A stretch of 62,652 bases of DNA from Paraburkholderia hiiakae (lineage in GTDB: Bacteria; Pseudomonadota; Gammaproteobacteria; Burkholderiales; Burkholderiaceae): positions 1 to 62,652 of the forward strand of contig NZ_CAJHCQ010000034.1 of the NCBI RefSeq assembly GCF_904848665.1. Reading direction: 5' to 3'. A program made the translations under genes and the position numbers. Shown here one piece after another: positions 45,862 through 55,150 of this stretch. The first letter of the stretch is position 1, and each line of letters begins with the position of its first letter. A model generated the notes under the pieces. That model ran no database searches, was not told where the DNA came from, and was given only the letters and a program-made list of their open reading frames with translations.

Positions 45862-45893
45862 TCGAGCCCAGCCGCAGCCGAAGGCCCTTTTTT
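45853..45893 (+). terminator. Terminator-like hairpin between the permease and beta-galactosidase genes
   Basis: AAGGGC (45853-45858) can pair with GCCCTT (45884-45889), enclosing a small inner hairpin, and is followed by further T residues (six in all) and ATCTAA. It overlaps the permease stop codon. This looks like an intrinsic terminator or attenuator that would lower read-through into the GH42 gene. Confidence 0.45.
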
Positions 45894-45938
45894 ATCTAAT
45901 TCGTTATCCTGACGTTATTCCGAGGCGGATTGTCACTC

Positions 45939-47918
45939 ATGCAAATCGGTGTTTGCTACTACCCCGAACAATGGCCGCGCACGATGTGGGCCGACGACGC
46001 GCGCCGCATGGCCGAACTCGGCATCACGCACGTGCGCATTGGCGAATTCGCCTGGAGCCGCATGGAACCGCGCGCGGGCGTGTATGAGTGGAGCTGGCTC
46101 GACGACGCGATCGAAACGCTCGCGGCGCGCGGCCTGAAGATCGTGCTCGGCACGCCCACGGCATCGCCGCCGAAGTGGCTCGTCGATGCGACGCCCGACA
46201 TGCTCCCCGTGCGCGCGGACGGCACCCCGTGGAACTACGGCTCGCGCCGTCACTACGACATTGCGAGCGAGGCGTACCGCGCGCATTGCGTGCGCATCAC
46301 CGAGGCGATGGCGCAGCGCTATGGTGCGCATCCGGCGGTGGTCGCATGGCAGACCGACAACGAGCTGGGCTGCCACGACACCGTGCCGAGCTGGTCGAAC
46401 GCCGCGCAGCACCGCTTTCAGGCGTGGCTCTCCACGCGCTACGGCACGATCGAATCGCTCAACGAAGCATGGGGCAACGTGTTCTGGAGCATGGAGTACC
46501 CGTCGTTCGAAGCGGTGGGGCTGCCGGTACGCACGCCGACCGACGCCAACCCGGCGCATCATCTGGATTTCCGCCGCTACATGTCCGACGAAGTCGCGAG
46601 CTTTCATCGCGAGCAGGCGGATGTGCTGCGCCGCCACGCGCCGAAGGCGGATGTGTTGCACAACTTCATGGGCTTCTTCACGACCTTCGACCATTATCGG
46701 TTCGCTGCGGACAAGGCCATCGACGTGGCGACGTGGGACAGCTATCCGATTGCGCGCACCGAAGTGATCGGTTTGCCGGAAGCGGACAAGGCCCGTTACG
46801 CACGCACCGCGCATCCCGATGTCTCCTCGTTCGACCACGATCGTTACCGTACCATTGGCGGCGGACGTTTCTGGGTGATGGAGCAGCAAGCGGGGCCGGT
46901 GAACTGGGCGCCGTGGAACCCGGTGCCTGCTCCGGGCATGGTGCGCCTGTGGGCCTATGAGGCGTTCGCGCACGGCGCCGAACTCGTTTCGTATTTCCGC
47001 TGGCGGCAGTGCCCGTATGCGCAGGAGCAGATGCATTCGGGCCTCAATCTGCCGAATAACGAACTGTCTCCAGGCGGCCGCGAAGTGGAGCAGGCCGCGC
47101 GCGAAATCGCGGCGAGCGACGTGTTGCGCACGCTAGCACCCGCGGGGCGTGCTCAGGTGGCGCTCGTATTCGACTACGAAACACAGTGGATGTTCGAGAT
47201 CCAGCGCCACGGCGCGAGCTTCGACTATCAGACGCTCGCGTTCGACTACTACAGCGCGCTGCGCGAACTCGGCCTCGATGTCGAAATCGTTTCGCGGCAT
47301 GCGGATCTCTCGGCGTACCGGCTCGTGGTGGTGCCGTCACTGGCGGTCATCGACGACACCTTCGTCGATCAGATCGAGCGCAGCGACGGGCTCTGGGTGT
47401 TTGGGCCGCGCAGCGGTTCGAAGACCGCGCACTTCGCGATTCCCGGCGATTTGCCGCCCGGCGCATTGCAGCGCGTGCTGCCCTTGCAGGTACTCGAGGC
47501 CGAATCGCTGCGGCCAACGCTCGCGCCAGCGATCACGATAGGCGGCGTGCAGGGCGAGGCAGTGCATTGGCGGGACCACGTGCGCGCGAACGGCGCCACG
47601 CGCATTCAAGCGCAATTCGAAGACGGCTGGCCGGCGTTGCTCTCGCATGGCCGCGTGCGTTACGCCGCTGCGTGGTTCACGCGGGAACTGCATCTCGCCC
47701 TGTTCGATGAAGCCGCGCGCGGCGCGGGCCTCGAAACGCAGCGCCTGCCGCAAGGGTTGCGCGTGAGCCGACGCGGCGGATTGTGTTTCGCCTTCAACTT
47801 TGGCGAGCAGCGTGTGCAGGCTCCAGCCCCCGAAGGTGCGCAGTTCGTGCTGGGCGCGCGTGAGCTTGCGCGAGGCGACGTGTGCGCGTGGCGAGAAGAC
47901 TCGCAGCGCCGCAGCTAG
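45939..47918 (+). CDS. GH42 beta-galactosidase
   Basis: The 659-aa protein is a glycoside hydrolase family 42 enzyme that hydrolyses terminal beta-D-galactosides. QIGVCYYPEQWPRTMWADDA opens the TIM barrel. The acid/base is Glu142 in QTDNELG and the nucleophile is Glu315 in WVMEQQAGPVNW. A trimerisation domain (LVFDYETQWMFEIQRHG) and a C-terminal beta domain follow. There is no signal peptide, so it acts on imported sugar. ATG 45939 is used; TTG at 45930 is nearer to GAGG and cannot be excluded. It belongs to the LacI-controlled operon. Confidence 0.93.
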   Translation: MQIGVCYYPEQWPRTMWADDARRMAELGITHVRIGEFAWSRMEPRAGVYEWSWLDDAIETLAARGLKIVLGTPTASPPKWLVDATPDMLPVRADGTPWNYGSRRHYDIASEAYRAHCVRITEAMAQRYGAHPAVVAWQTDNELGCHDTVPSWSNAAQHRFQAWLSTRYGTIESLNEAWGNVFWSMEYPSFEAVGLPVRTPTDANPAHHLDFRRYMSDEVASFHREQADVLRRHAPKADVLHNFMGFFTTFDHYRFAADKAIDVATWDSYPIARTEVIGLPEADKARYARTAHPDVSSFDHDRYRTIGGGRFWVMEQQAGPVNWAPWNPVPAPGMVRLWAYEAFAHGAELVSYFRWRQCPYAQEQMHSGLNLPNNELSPGGREVEQAAREIAASDVLRTLAPAGRAQVALVFDYETQWMFEIQRHGASFDYQTLAFDYYSALRELGLDVEIVSRHADLSAYRLVVVPSLAVIDDTFVDQIERSDGLWVFGPRSGSKTAHFAIPGDLPPGALQRVLPLQVLEAESLRPTLAPAITIGGVQGEAVHWRDHVRANGATRIQAQFEDGWPALLSHGRVRYAAAWFTRELHLALFDEAARGAGLETQRLPQGLRVSRRGGLCFAFNFGEQRVQAPAPEGAQFVLGARELARGDVCAWREDSQRRS

Positions 47919-47973
47919 CCCGCGGGAGCGTGTTCCGCGTCGCGCCACGCGCCACGCGGAACACTGGCGCGCA

Positions 47974-49071
47974 TCAGAACAGATGCCGTATGCCGATGCT
48001 CGCGCCCACCGTCGAGCCGGAGACTTCAAAGAGCGCGTTGTTGATCGACAAGCCCGTGTCCATGCGCCCGTGATTGTTCACATAGCCAAACTGGCCGTAG
48101 AGCGTCGTGCGTTTGGAGAGGAAGAACTGCACGCCGCTCGACGCGAGAAGCGAGTGATTGCTGCCGTCGTTGCCGTCGCGCGTGTACCAGACGCCCGCGT
48201 CGACGTCGAGGTAGGGCGTGATCATATAGCTGAACCCGCCGGAGTAGACGCTGTTGTCGAACGACTGCGCCACCTTGTACAGCGCATAGGAAGCCGAGAT
48301 CGTGAGCGAGTTCGGGAAGCGGTAGCTCGCGCCGATCGTGCGGCCCACGAACTCCACAGTGCTCGGCACAGGCGTGGAGGTCGCGCTGCCTCCGGCGTTG
48401 CCGCTGTAGAGCGCGCCCGTGAGCGTGAAGCCTGCGATGTGGTAGCGCAGGCTCGCCGAATACTGACGTCCCGCCTGGAAGTCGCCCGCTGCGCCGCCCA
48501 TCGCGAACATGCCCATCGCCTGAATGCCGGCGATTTCCGGCGACGTATACGTGAGCGCGTTGCTGTTGAAGAGGCCGGTCACGTACACGTTGTTCACGTA
48601 GCTCACCAGGCCGCTGCCGAAGTACGACATGCCGCGCGGGTCCGTCTGGTAAAGCGAGAGGAAGAACGGTGAGTACTGCAAACCAGCCTTGACCGTACCG
48701 TAAGGGCTTTCCATGCCGACCCACGCCTGACGCCCGAAGAAGTTGCCGTTGGAATTGCTGAACTGGCCGTTCGCGATGCTAATGCCGCTTTCGAGCGCGA
48801 AAACCGCGCGCATGCCACCGCCCAGGTCCTCGGCGCCGCGCATGCCGAAGTTCGAACCGGACATGCCACTGTCCGTGAACGAGAACTGATGACCGGCGTT
48901 CTGGCCCGTCAGCATGTTCATCGTATGGCTCGTATAGAGAATCGACCCATCGACGATGCCATACAGCGTGACGCTGCTTTGCGCGCTCGCGACACCTGCT
49001 GCGCCCATCAAACCGGCCGCCACGAGGCAGCGCACCAGCCATTTCATGCCGAGGTTGTCGCGTTGTAACAT
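47974..49071 (-). CDS. Outer-membrane porin (Porin_4/OmpC family)
   Basis: The 365-aa protein has a signal peptide ending GVASA, an N-terminal first strand SSVTLYGIVDGSILY, the constriction-loop style sequence typical of betaproteobacterial trimeric porins (SRY-like YFGSGLVSYVNN region) and a C-terminal Phe (ASIGIRHLF) for outer-membrane assembly. It should allow diffusion of small hydrophilic solutes. It converges on the GH42 gene and may supply its sugar, but its own upstream region has no LacI-type palindrome. ATG 49071 with AGGA at 8 nt is chosen; ATG 49047 is possible. Confidence 0.9.
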   Translation of the reverse strand: MLQRDNLGMKWLVRCLVAAGLMGAAGVASAQSSVTLYGIVDGSILYTSHTMNMLTGQNAGHQFSFTDSGMSGSNFGMRGAEDLGGGMRAVFALESGISIANGQFSNSNGNFFGRQAWVGMESPYGTVKAGLQYSPFFLSLYQTDPRGMSYFGSGLVSYVNNVYVTGLFNSNALTYTSPEIAGIQAMGMFAMGGAAGDFQAGRQYSASLRYHIAGFTLTGALYSGNAGGSATSTPVPSTVEFVGRTIGASYRFPNSLTISASYALYKVAQSFDNSVYSGGFSYMITPYLDVDAGVWYTRDGNDGSNHSLLASSGVQFFLSKRTTLYGQFGYVNNHGRMDTGLSINNALFEVSGSTVGASIGIRHLF

Positions 49072-49499
49072 TTCGTCGTCCTTAGTGTTATTTATGGATT
49101 GAGGTCGATGCCGACAGGGTGTTGCGGGCGCTTCAGGCAATGCTCCAGGCAAAACCGCAGGGATAACTGCGGGCAACAGGGGGCCGGGGTTCCTCGCGGA
49201 ACCGCACGAATCGGGAAACTGGGAGTGCTGCTCGGAGTGCTACTCGGAGTACTGCGGTCTGGCGCGGCGGCCGGGGTCTTCCCGGTCGCGCAGGAGCAGC
49301 GAGGGAGAGCGCGTGGTCATCTTGGGCCTGCTGCAAGGCATGAGCCGGATTGAATGCGCGTTCACCGATCGTTTCTCCCCTGACGAGAGGTGTACAACGT
49401 TGACGGAATGCTACGTTCGATGGGGGCTATTTTTGTACGACCGTGCGGAATCTGTCATCCTGGGAGAAACGATCACATTCTGCCCAGGAACGACGCACA
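49072..49499. other. Intergenic region with three 12-bp tandem repeats (49219-49254)
   Basis: About 430 bp upstream of the porin gene. Three tandem 12-bp units (CTGGGAGTGCTG, CTCGGAGTGCTA, CTCGGAGTACTG) lie at 49219-49254. The 49340-49500 stretch is less GC-rich and should contain promoter elements, but I see no clear hexamer pair. A frame at 49313-49564 on the plus strand has no family features and overlaps the 3' end of the next gene, so it is not called. Confidence 0.5.
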
Positions 49500-51059
49500 T
49501 TATCCCGCCGGGTTCTCCTCATCCTGAGGCGGCGCGGTCCCCGCGGGCGCGCCCAGAATGCTGACCTGGAAAACCGGTGTGCCCGCCAGCGATTCGAGGC
49601 TCGGGTCTTCGGGGTAGCTCAGCAGCAACGGAAGGATCACCGAGCCGCCAATCACGGCGCGGCGGCTGTTGTCGGCGGGGCGCAGGCCCCACACGTCCTG
49701 ATAGACGAGCGGCACAGTCTTGCCGTCGCGCTCCGTGTTGCCGAGATAGAGCATCACGTGGCCGCCAATATAGACGAGCGTGCGCATGGGCGCGCCGTGC
49801 TGCACGAGCCAGTCGAGGCGTTGCGCGGGCGTGGACGCCGAAAGATCGGTCATCGCCCCGGCGTTCATTTGCGTGGACGAATGGCGCGGCAGCCACACGC
49901 CAAACGCCGCGAAAATGCTCTGCAGTTCGGCTGAGCAGTCGTTGTCGAAGTTGGTGTTGCCCCAGCCGTAGGGGCGGCCGATCAGCGCTTTCATCAACTG
50001 TGCGAGATGGCGCGGCGTGGCCGCGAGCGGCGCCGGCGCGATGGCGTTGGAATCGAGCGCCGCCGTGCGGATCGCCGCGTGGCCGTTTATATCGCGGGCC
50101 GGCACGAGCACTTCGTCCGGCGTCGCGCCCGAAGCGGGCCGCAGTGGCAGCAGCGTGCCCGCGGGCGCTTCGAAGCGGAACACGCCGCCGTCGTCGCGCA
50201 GCGCGGCGGAGGCCACCACCACGACGCCGAGCGACCGGTGCGCCGCCGCGCGCCACGCCGAAACGAAGGCGTCGTCGACGCTCGCCACGCCGTCGCTGCG
50301 CACCCAGCCTTGCACGTCCGGCGTCTGCACGTAGCGCCATGCGCCGTCGGCGCTCGTGCCGAGCACGTAGAGCGGCGTGCCCGGCCGCACGGCGCTCACC
50401 TGCAGGTTGTCGAAGGGGTAGCCTTCGCCCGCAAAGCGGTGCGAATAGAACGACGGGTCGATGGTGGGCAACTCGCGCACGTACAGCGCGGTCGTGGCGA
50501 TGGCGCGGCGCGTGGCGTCGAAGCCGCTGGCCTGCTCGAACTGGTTGACGTTGGCGTTGCGCTCGATGGCGTCGATCCACGCCTTCGTATGCGGCCGGAA
50601 ATTCATGCCGTAACCGATGCGCTGCGGCGCCTTGTCCGTGTTGTCGAAGTAGGCGAGGCGGCGCGTTTGCAGGGCGGCAATGTCGCTGCCGCCGTCGCGA
50701 TACACGCGCTGCTCGACAAACGCGCGATTCCACGGCGAGGGGTCGTTCGGACCCGCACCGAAATAGCGCGCGACGAGGGCATCGAAATGCGTGCGCTGGA
50801 CTTCGGGGGAAAAGAAAGGCTTGTCGTAATCGGCGCTGGCCGGATCGATCCAGTGATCGACGTTCTGGTCGTAATGCTCGATTGGAAAGAGCGTGACCGT
50901 GTCGGACGGGAGCGCTTGCCCGGCCTGATTTTGCGAGACCGGGCCGGTTGCGCACCCCGGCAGCACGCACGCGGCGACTAGCGCCAGTGCGAGGATGCAC
51001 TCGCGCGGAGCGCGGGCGAACGTGGAAAGGCGAAAGGAAGAATCGAGGGCGGAGCGCAT
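49500..51059 (-). CDS. NlpC/P60 lipoprotein with SH3b domains (YkfC-like)
   Basis: The 519-aa product has a lipoprotein signal (VLPG-Cys near residue 35), an N-terminal region, SH3b-like segments (PLYVLGTSADGAWRYVQTPD and VQGWVRSDG) and a C-terminal NlpC/P60 peptidase domain. The catalytic Cys is in DNDCSAELQ and the His in YIGGHVMLYLGN. Such enzymes cleave D-Glu/meso-DAP bonds in peptidoglycan stem peptides, for wall recycling or remodelling. It is a single gene on the minus strand with about 80 bp upstream to the next operon. Confidence 0.87.
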   Translation of the reverse strand: MRSALDSSFRLSTFARAPRECILALALVAACVLPGCATGPVSQNQAGQALPSDTVTLFPIEHYDQNVDHWIDPASADYDKPFFSPEVQRTHFDALVARYFGAGPNDPSPWNRAFVEQRVYRDGGSDIAALQTRRLAYFDNTDKAPQRIGYGMNFRPHTKAWIDAIERNANVNQFEQASGFDATRRAIATTALYVRELPTIDPSFYSHRFAGEGYPFDNLQVSAVRPGTPLYVLGTSADGAWRYVQTPDVQGWVRSDGVASVDDAFVSAWRAAAHRSLGVVVVASAALRDDGGVFRFEAPAGTLLPLRPASGATPDEVLVPARDINGHAAIRTAALDSNAIAPAPLAATPRHLAQLMKALIGRPYGWGNTNFDNDCSAELQSIFAAFGVWLPRHSSTQMNAGAMTDLSASTPAQRLDWLVQHGAPMRTLVYIGGHVMLYLGNTERDGKTVPLVYQDVWGLRPADNSRRAVIGGSVILPLLLSYPEDPSLESLAGTPVFQVSILGAPAGTAPPQDEENPAG

Positions 51060-51143
51060 GGGCGAGCGGGCGGTTCGACAACCCGTGGATGATACAGGAC
51101 GCGTCGCGCCCGCCGCCCTCGCTGTTGCCCGCCAATCAAACGA

Positions 51144-52190
51144 TCATTGCTCGATCTGCCGGTTCCAGCGCGAATCCCACTGCGCGCGGCGCTCGTTGAT
51201 GACGTCCCAGTCCACCACCGTCACTTTTTTCACGAGCTGGTCGAGATTGCCCAGGCTCTTTTGCATGTCGGGCGGCATGGTCGCGTTCTGGTTGGTCGGA
51301 ATCTGCTTGCCGGCGGCGGCCGCCTTGCTTTGCGCAGGCGCCGAAAGCAGGAACTGCGCGAGCTTTTGCGCGAGTTGCGGGTCGGGATTGTTCTTCACCA
51401 CGCACAGGTCCACGAGCAGCAGCACGGCGCCTTCCTTCGGGTTGGCGTAGGCCACAGGCAAGCCCTTGTCCTTCAGGTCGCCCACTGCGGTGGGCGTGAG
51501 CGGGAAGAGGCCGGCCTCGCCGGTCTGGATCATCTCCGAGAGCTTGGCCGAGTTCGGAATGTATTCAACGACGTTCGGTCCCACCGTGCTCGCCCACTTC
51601 GTGAAGCCCGGCTCGACGTTGGTCTCGCTGCCGCCCATCAAACGGTTGATGGCGAGAAAGCCGTGCAGGCCAAAGGTGCTGCTCGAAGCCGACTGGAACA
51701 CCACCTTGCCCTTGTACTTGGGATTGGCGAAATCGAGCCACGAGGTGGGCGGCGCCCAGCCCTTATCCGCGAACAGCTTCGTGTTGTAGCCAATGCCCGT
51801 CATGCCGAGTTGCACGCCCGCGCCCACGTCGCCTTTCATGCGCGCGAACGGATAAAGCTCCTTGAGCACGGGCGAATCGTCGAGTTTCTCGCATACGCCC
51901 ATGTTCACGGCGCGAGCCATCACGCCGTCGTCGAGAAAGACGACATGCATCTGCGGGCTGTTGCGGTTGGCGAGGAGCTTCGCGAGCACGTCGGAGGAGG
52001 TGCCCGGCACGACCACCACTTTCACGTTGTTGGCCTTTTCGAAGTCGGGCAGGACCTGGCTCGTGTAGGCCTTCTCCATCGGGCCGCCGTTCATGCCGAC
52101 GTAGATCGTCTTCGTTTGCGACCAGGCGCTGGCGGAGAAGCCAACGGCGACGAGTGCGGCTAGCGAGACCAGTGTGCGTGTGAATTTCAT
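51144..52190 (-). CDS. Pot-type ABC transporter substrate-binding protein
   Basis: The 348-aa periplasmic protein has a signal peptide (AVGFSASAWS-Q) and a PotD/FbpA-like fold: IYVGMNGGPMEKAYTSQVLP, VVPGTSSDVLAKLLANRNSP and GMTGIGYNTKLFADKGWAPP. It is the last gene of the operon that also encodes the PotABC-like proteins and a three-subunit dehydrogenase. AGGAG about 8 nt before the ATG is strong. The substrate is unlikely to be a simple polyamine given the dehydrogenase; an opine, imino acid or D-amino acid is plausible. Confidence 0.88.
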   Translation of the reverse strand: MKFTRTLVSLAALVAVGFSASAWSQTKTIYVGMNGGPMEKAYTSQVLPDFEKANNVKVVVVPGTSSDVLAKLLANRNSPQMHVVFLDDGVMARAVNMGVCEKLDDSPVLKELYPFARMKGDVGAGVQLGMTGIGYNTKLFADKGWAPPTSWLDFANPKYKGKVVFQSASSSTFGLHGFLAINRLMGGSETNVEPGFTKWASTVGPNVVEYIPNSAKLSEMIQTGEAGLFPLTPTAVGDLKDKGLPVAYANPKEGAVLLLVDLCVVKNNPDPQLAQKLAQFLLSAPAQSKAAAAGKQIPTNQNATMPPDMQKSLGNLDQLVKKVTVVDWDVINERRAQWDSRWNRQIEQ

Positions 52191-52202
52191 CGTGGGGACT
52201 CC

Positions 52203-53339
52203 TTATTTGATTGGGAGAGCGGCATGAACGGAAGACTGCGTGAAGCGACCGATAGCGAACGCTTCGATAGGCGTGCTCGTCTCGCCGACGGTCACGAGTT
52301 CGGCGAGGACTTCGCCTACGCCCGGCGCCAGCAAAAAGCCGCCGCCGGAAAAGCCGAAGGCGTGCAAGAGGCGCGGCGTGGTATTGCTCAAGCCGATGAT
52401 GGGGTTGTTATCCGGCGTTTCGCCTTCCACGCCGCTCCATGTGCGGATGAGCAGGGCGTCGCGCAGGGCGGGCAGCAGCGCGCAGGCGTCGCGCATGACG
52501 GCGCGCGTGGTGGCGGTGGAAGGCTGCGCGTATTCGCCGTCGCCGTGCCCGCGGCCGCCGCCTATCACGCAGTTGCCACGCTCGACCTGCCGTGCGTAGA
52601 CGCCGCCGCCATAGACGCCGAGGTTGTGCTCGATGAAGCGCGGCAGCGGCTCGGTCACCCACATGTTCGGGTAGATCGGCTTCATCGGCACGGTTTCGCC
52701 GAATGCACCCGCCACCGTATTGGCCCAGGCGCCCGACGCGTTGATAAGCCAGTCGGCGCTGATGCGCTCGTTGCCCGCACGCATCTGGAAGCGCCGGCCG
52801 TCGAAGCTCAAGTCGCTGAGTGCGGTCTGCTCCTGCACATGCGCGCCAGCGCGCCGCGCCGCCGCCGCAAAGCCGGGCGAGACGAGACGCGGATTCGCAT
52901 GGCCGTCGCTCGCGCAGAGCGCCCCGCCAATGGCGGCCTTGCCGAGCCACGGGTAGCGGCGGCGAAATGCGTCGCCGCTCATGACCAACGAGTCCACGCC
53001 GAACTCGCGCGCCATATCAGACCATGCGTGCAGCGCCTCGAGGTCGCTGTCAAGGCGAGCGAGACGCAAGTGCCCCGAAACGACGAATTCGCCGTCGATG
53101 CCGATCAGTTCGGGCAAGCGGTTCCACACACGCCGGGCGCGCACCGCGAGCGGCAGTTGTTCGGCGCTGCGGCCGTGAGTGCGCACGCCGCCGTAGTTCA
53201 CGCCGCTCGCCTGCGCACCGCAAAAGCGCCGCTCGAACAGACCGACGCTCACGCCCTTGCGTGCGAGGGCGAGCGCCGCCGATGCGCCGACGAGTCCGCC
53301 GCCCGCAATCACAACCTGGAAGTGGCGCGTGTCACTCAT
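52203..53339 (-). CDS. FAD-dependent dehydrogenase catalytic subunit (HcnC/OoxB/DadA-like)
   Basis: The 378-aa protein has the N-terminal FAD motif QVVIAGGGLVGASAALALAR and the DAO-superfamily features YPNMWVTEPL, WSGVEGETPDNNPIIGLSN and HAFGFSGGGFLLAPGVGEVL. In the HcnABC/opine oxidase family the equivalent subunit binds FAD and oxidises a secondary or D-amine. It overlaps the next upstream gene by 8 bp and is followed 12 bp later by the binding protein. Substrate unknown. Confidence 0.88.
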   Translation of the reverse strand: MSDTRHFQVVIAGGGLVGASAALALARKGVSVGLFERRFCGAQASGVNYGGVRTHGRSAEQLPLAVRARRVWNRLPELIGIDGEFVVSGHLRLARLDSDLEALHAWSDMAREFGVDSLVMSGDAFRRRYPWLGKAAIGGALCASDGHANPRLVSPGFAAAARRAGAHVQEQTALSDLSFDGRRFQMRAGNERISADWLINASGAWANTVAGAFGETVPMKPIYPNMWVTEPLPRFIEHNLGVYGGGVYARQVERGNCVIGGGRGHGDGEYAQPSTATTRAVMRDACALLPALRDALLIRTWSGVEGETPDNNPIIGLSNTTPRLLHAFGFSGGGFLLAPGVGEVLAELVTVGETSTPIEAFAIGRFTQSSVHAALPIK

Positions 53340-54768
53340 CGTGGGCTTCCTCTTCGATGACCTGCACGCCGTCGTCGAACAGCATGGGTGAAATCGGAAT
53401 CGGCTTGATGGGCGCCTGGCTGCGCAAACGGCCCACTTCGTGCAGCGGCTTGCTGGTTTCGGCGCTCAGGAGCACCATGGCGGATTCGCCGCACATACGC
53501 CCCTGGCAGCGCCCCATGCCTATGCGCGTGAGCGCCTTCAGTCGATTGACTTCAGTGGCGAGACCGTTGCGGATGCAACTACGCAGCGTGCCGGCATCGA
53601 CTTCCTCGCAGCGGCAGATGGTGAGGTCGTCGGGCCAGTTGGCGGCGCAGTTGGCCGGAGGCGCGAACGCTTGCTCGATGCCCACGCGAAAGCGCGTAAT
53701 GCGCTCGAGGCGCTTTTCGATTGTCGCCGCATCGGGCAAATCGGCGTCGCGCTGTGGTGCTTTGATGTCCATGTCTTCGAGCACCGCGAGTGCCGCGCGG
53801 CGGCCCGCGAGTTCGGCGGCATCGGCGCCTGCAATACCCGCGCCGTCGCCGGCGAGATAGACGCCCGGCACGGAGCTGCGGCCCGCCGCATCGCGTTCGG
53901 GCAGCCAGCAGCGGTTGAGGGTGTCGAACGCGAAGCGGCAGCCCGCGAGATCGGCGAGCTGGGTTTCGGGCCGCAAGCCGTAGCCGAGGCCGACCGCGTC
54001 GCAAGCCGTGGCATGCTCTTTCCCGTCGGCCGCGTGCCAGCGGATGTATTGCACCGCTTCGTCGCCTTCGATGGCCGCGAGCGAAACGCCATGCTCGACG
54101 CGCACGCCATGCGCCTTGAGCCACGCGACGTAATAAACGCCTTTGGCGAAGGTGCCAGGCTGGTTGAGCAACTTCGACGTAGCGGCGGCCTGGCGCGCGA
54201 ACCGGCTGGTGTCGAGCACGGCGGCCACTTGCGCGCCCGCTTTCGCATACTGGTAGGCGACGAGATAAAGCAGCGGCCCGGTGCCGGCGAACACGGTGCG
54301 CTGGCCAATGGCGCAGCCCTGCGCCTTCAACGCGACCTGCGCGCCGCCGAGCGTATAAACGCCTGGCAGCGTCCAGCCGGGCAGCGGCACGATGCGGTCG
54401 GTCGCGCCGCTCGCGATGATCAGATGCGACCACGGCACACTGGCCTCGCGGCCCTCGCGCAGGGTGTCGAGCCGCCCCGGCTCGCACGACCAGGCGAGCG
54501 TGTCGGGCCGATAGTCGATCTTCGGGAGGAGGTCGGCCATGGCGTGATGGACTGCATCGGCTTTCTTTGCCTCAAAGCCGTAGAGTGCGGCTTTCGTGCG
54601 CGAGAAGCCCGTGCCAGCAGCGGGCTGGCGATAGATCTGGCCGCCCCAGCGCGCGTTTTCGTCGATCACGGTGGGGCGCAGTCCGGCGGCCACGAGCGTT
54701 TGCGCGGCGCGAATGCCGGCGGGTCCCGCACCGACGATGACGACACGAGGAGGCTTGGTCGTGCTCAT
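53332..54768 (-). CDS. FAD/NAD(P)-binding dehydrogenase subunit with BFD-like Fe-S domain (HcnB/OoxA-like)
   Basis: The 478-aa product has a pyridine-nucleotide-disulfide oxidoreductase fold starting VVIVGAGPAGIRAAQTLVAA and a C-terminal BFD-type [2Fe-2S] motif with cysteines in TICRCEEVDA and GRCQGRMCGES. It corresponds to the second subunit of heteromeric HcnABC-like or opine oxidase dehydrogenases, passing electrons from the amine-oxidising subunit. Its start overlaps the stop of the small ferredoxin-like gene as ATGA. Confidence 0.9.
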   Translation of the reverse strand: MSTTKPPRVVIVGAGPAGIRAAQTLVAAGLRPTVIDENARWGGQIYRQPAAGTGFSRTKAALYGFEAKKADAVHHAMADLLPKIDYRPDTLAWSCEPGRLDTLREGREASVPWSHLIIASGATDRIVPLPGWTLPGVYTLGGAQVALKAQGCAIGQRTVFAGTGPLLYLVAYQYAKAGAQVAAVLDTSRFARQAAATSKLLNQPGTFAKGVYYVAWLKAHGVRVEHGVSLAAIEGDEAVQYIRWHAADGKEHATACDAVGLGYGLRPETQLADLAGCRFAFDTLNRCWLPERDAAGRSSVPGVYLAGDGAGIAGADAAELAGRRAALAVLEDMDIKAPQRDADLPDAATIEKRLERITRFRVGIEQAFAPPANCAANWPDDLTICRCEEVDAGTLRSCIRNGLATEVNRLKALTRIGMGRCQGRMCGESAMVLLSAETSKPLHEVGRLRSQAPIKPIPISPMLFDDGVQVIEEEAHDE

Positions 54769-55103
54769 TGCGCACCTCCATCGTATATTTCGGCTTCCGT
54801 ATCAAGTCGCGTCAGCACGCGCATGCCTTCGCGCAGCAGCGTGGAGCAGGCGCGCAGGCGCGTGCCGTCCTCGCTGCGCACCCAGCAATCCTGGCAAGCG
54901 CCGATCAGGCAGAAGCCCGCGCGCGGTTCTGTGCTGAACTCGCTGCGGCGCACGTGGCGCTGGTGTGTGAGGATCGCGGTGAGCAGCGTATCGCCCGCGA
55001 GCGCCTTGACTTCGAGGCCGTCTAAAACGAAGGAAATGCTCGCGCGCGCGGTCTCGGCAACGCGGACGAACTGGGCAGGGGAAAGCGGCGTGACGGTGCT
55101 CAT
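54765..55103 (-). CDS. Small [2Fe-2S] subunit (HcnA-like)
   Basis: The 112-aa protein is a ferredoxin-like domain with cysteines at 65, 70, 73 and 86 (FCLIGACQDCW ... RACS), the C-x4-C-x2-C-x12-C pattern of the HcnA/OoxX gamma subunits. It completes a three-subunit flavin/iron-sulfur dehydrogenase with the two downstream genes, with which it is translationally coupled. Confidence 0.9.
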   Translation of the reverse strand: MSTVTPLSPAQFVRVAETARASISFVLDGLEVKALAGDTLLTAILTHQRHVRRSEFSTEPRAGFCLIGACQDCWVRSEDGTRLRACSTLLREGMRVLTRLDTEAEIYDGGAQ

Positions 55104-55150
55104 GGAAGGTCGGTGGCGCGGCAGCAGAAATCGGAAGAAGCGGGCGGTGT

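Noticed and set aside
49313..49564. 83-residue frame upstream of the NlpC/P60 gene end
   Set aside because: No domain, no good start signal, and it overlaps the 3' end of the NlpC/P60 gene on the other strand.
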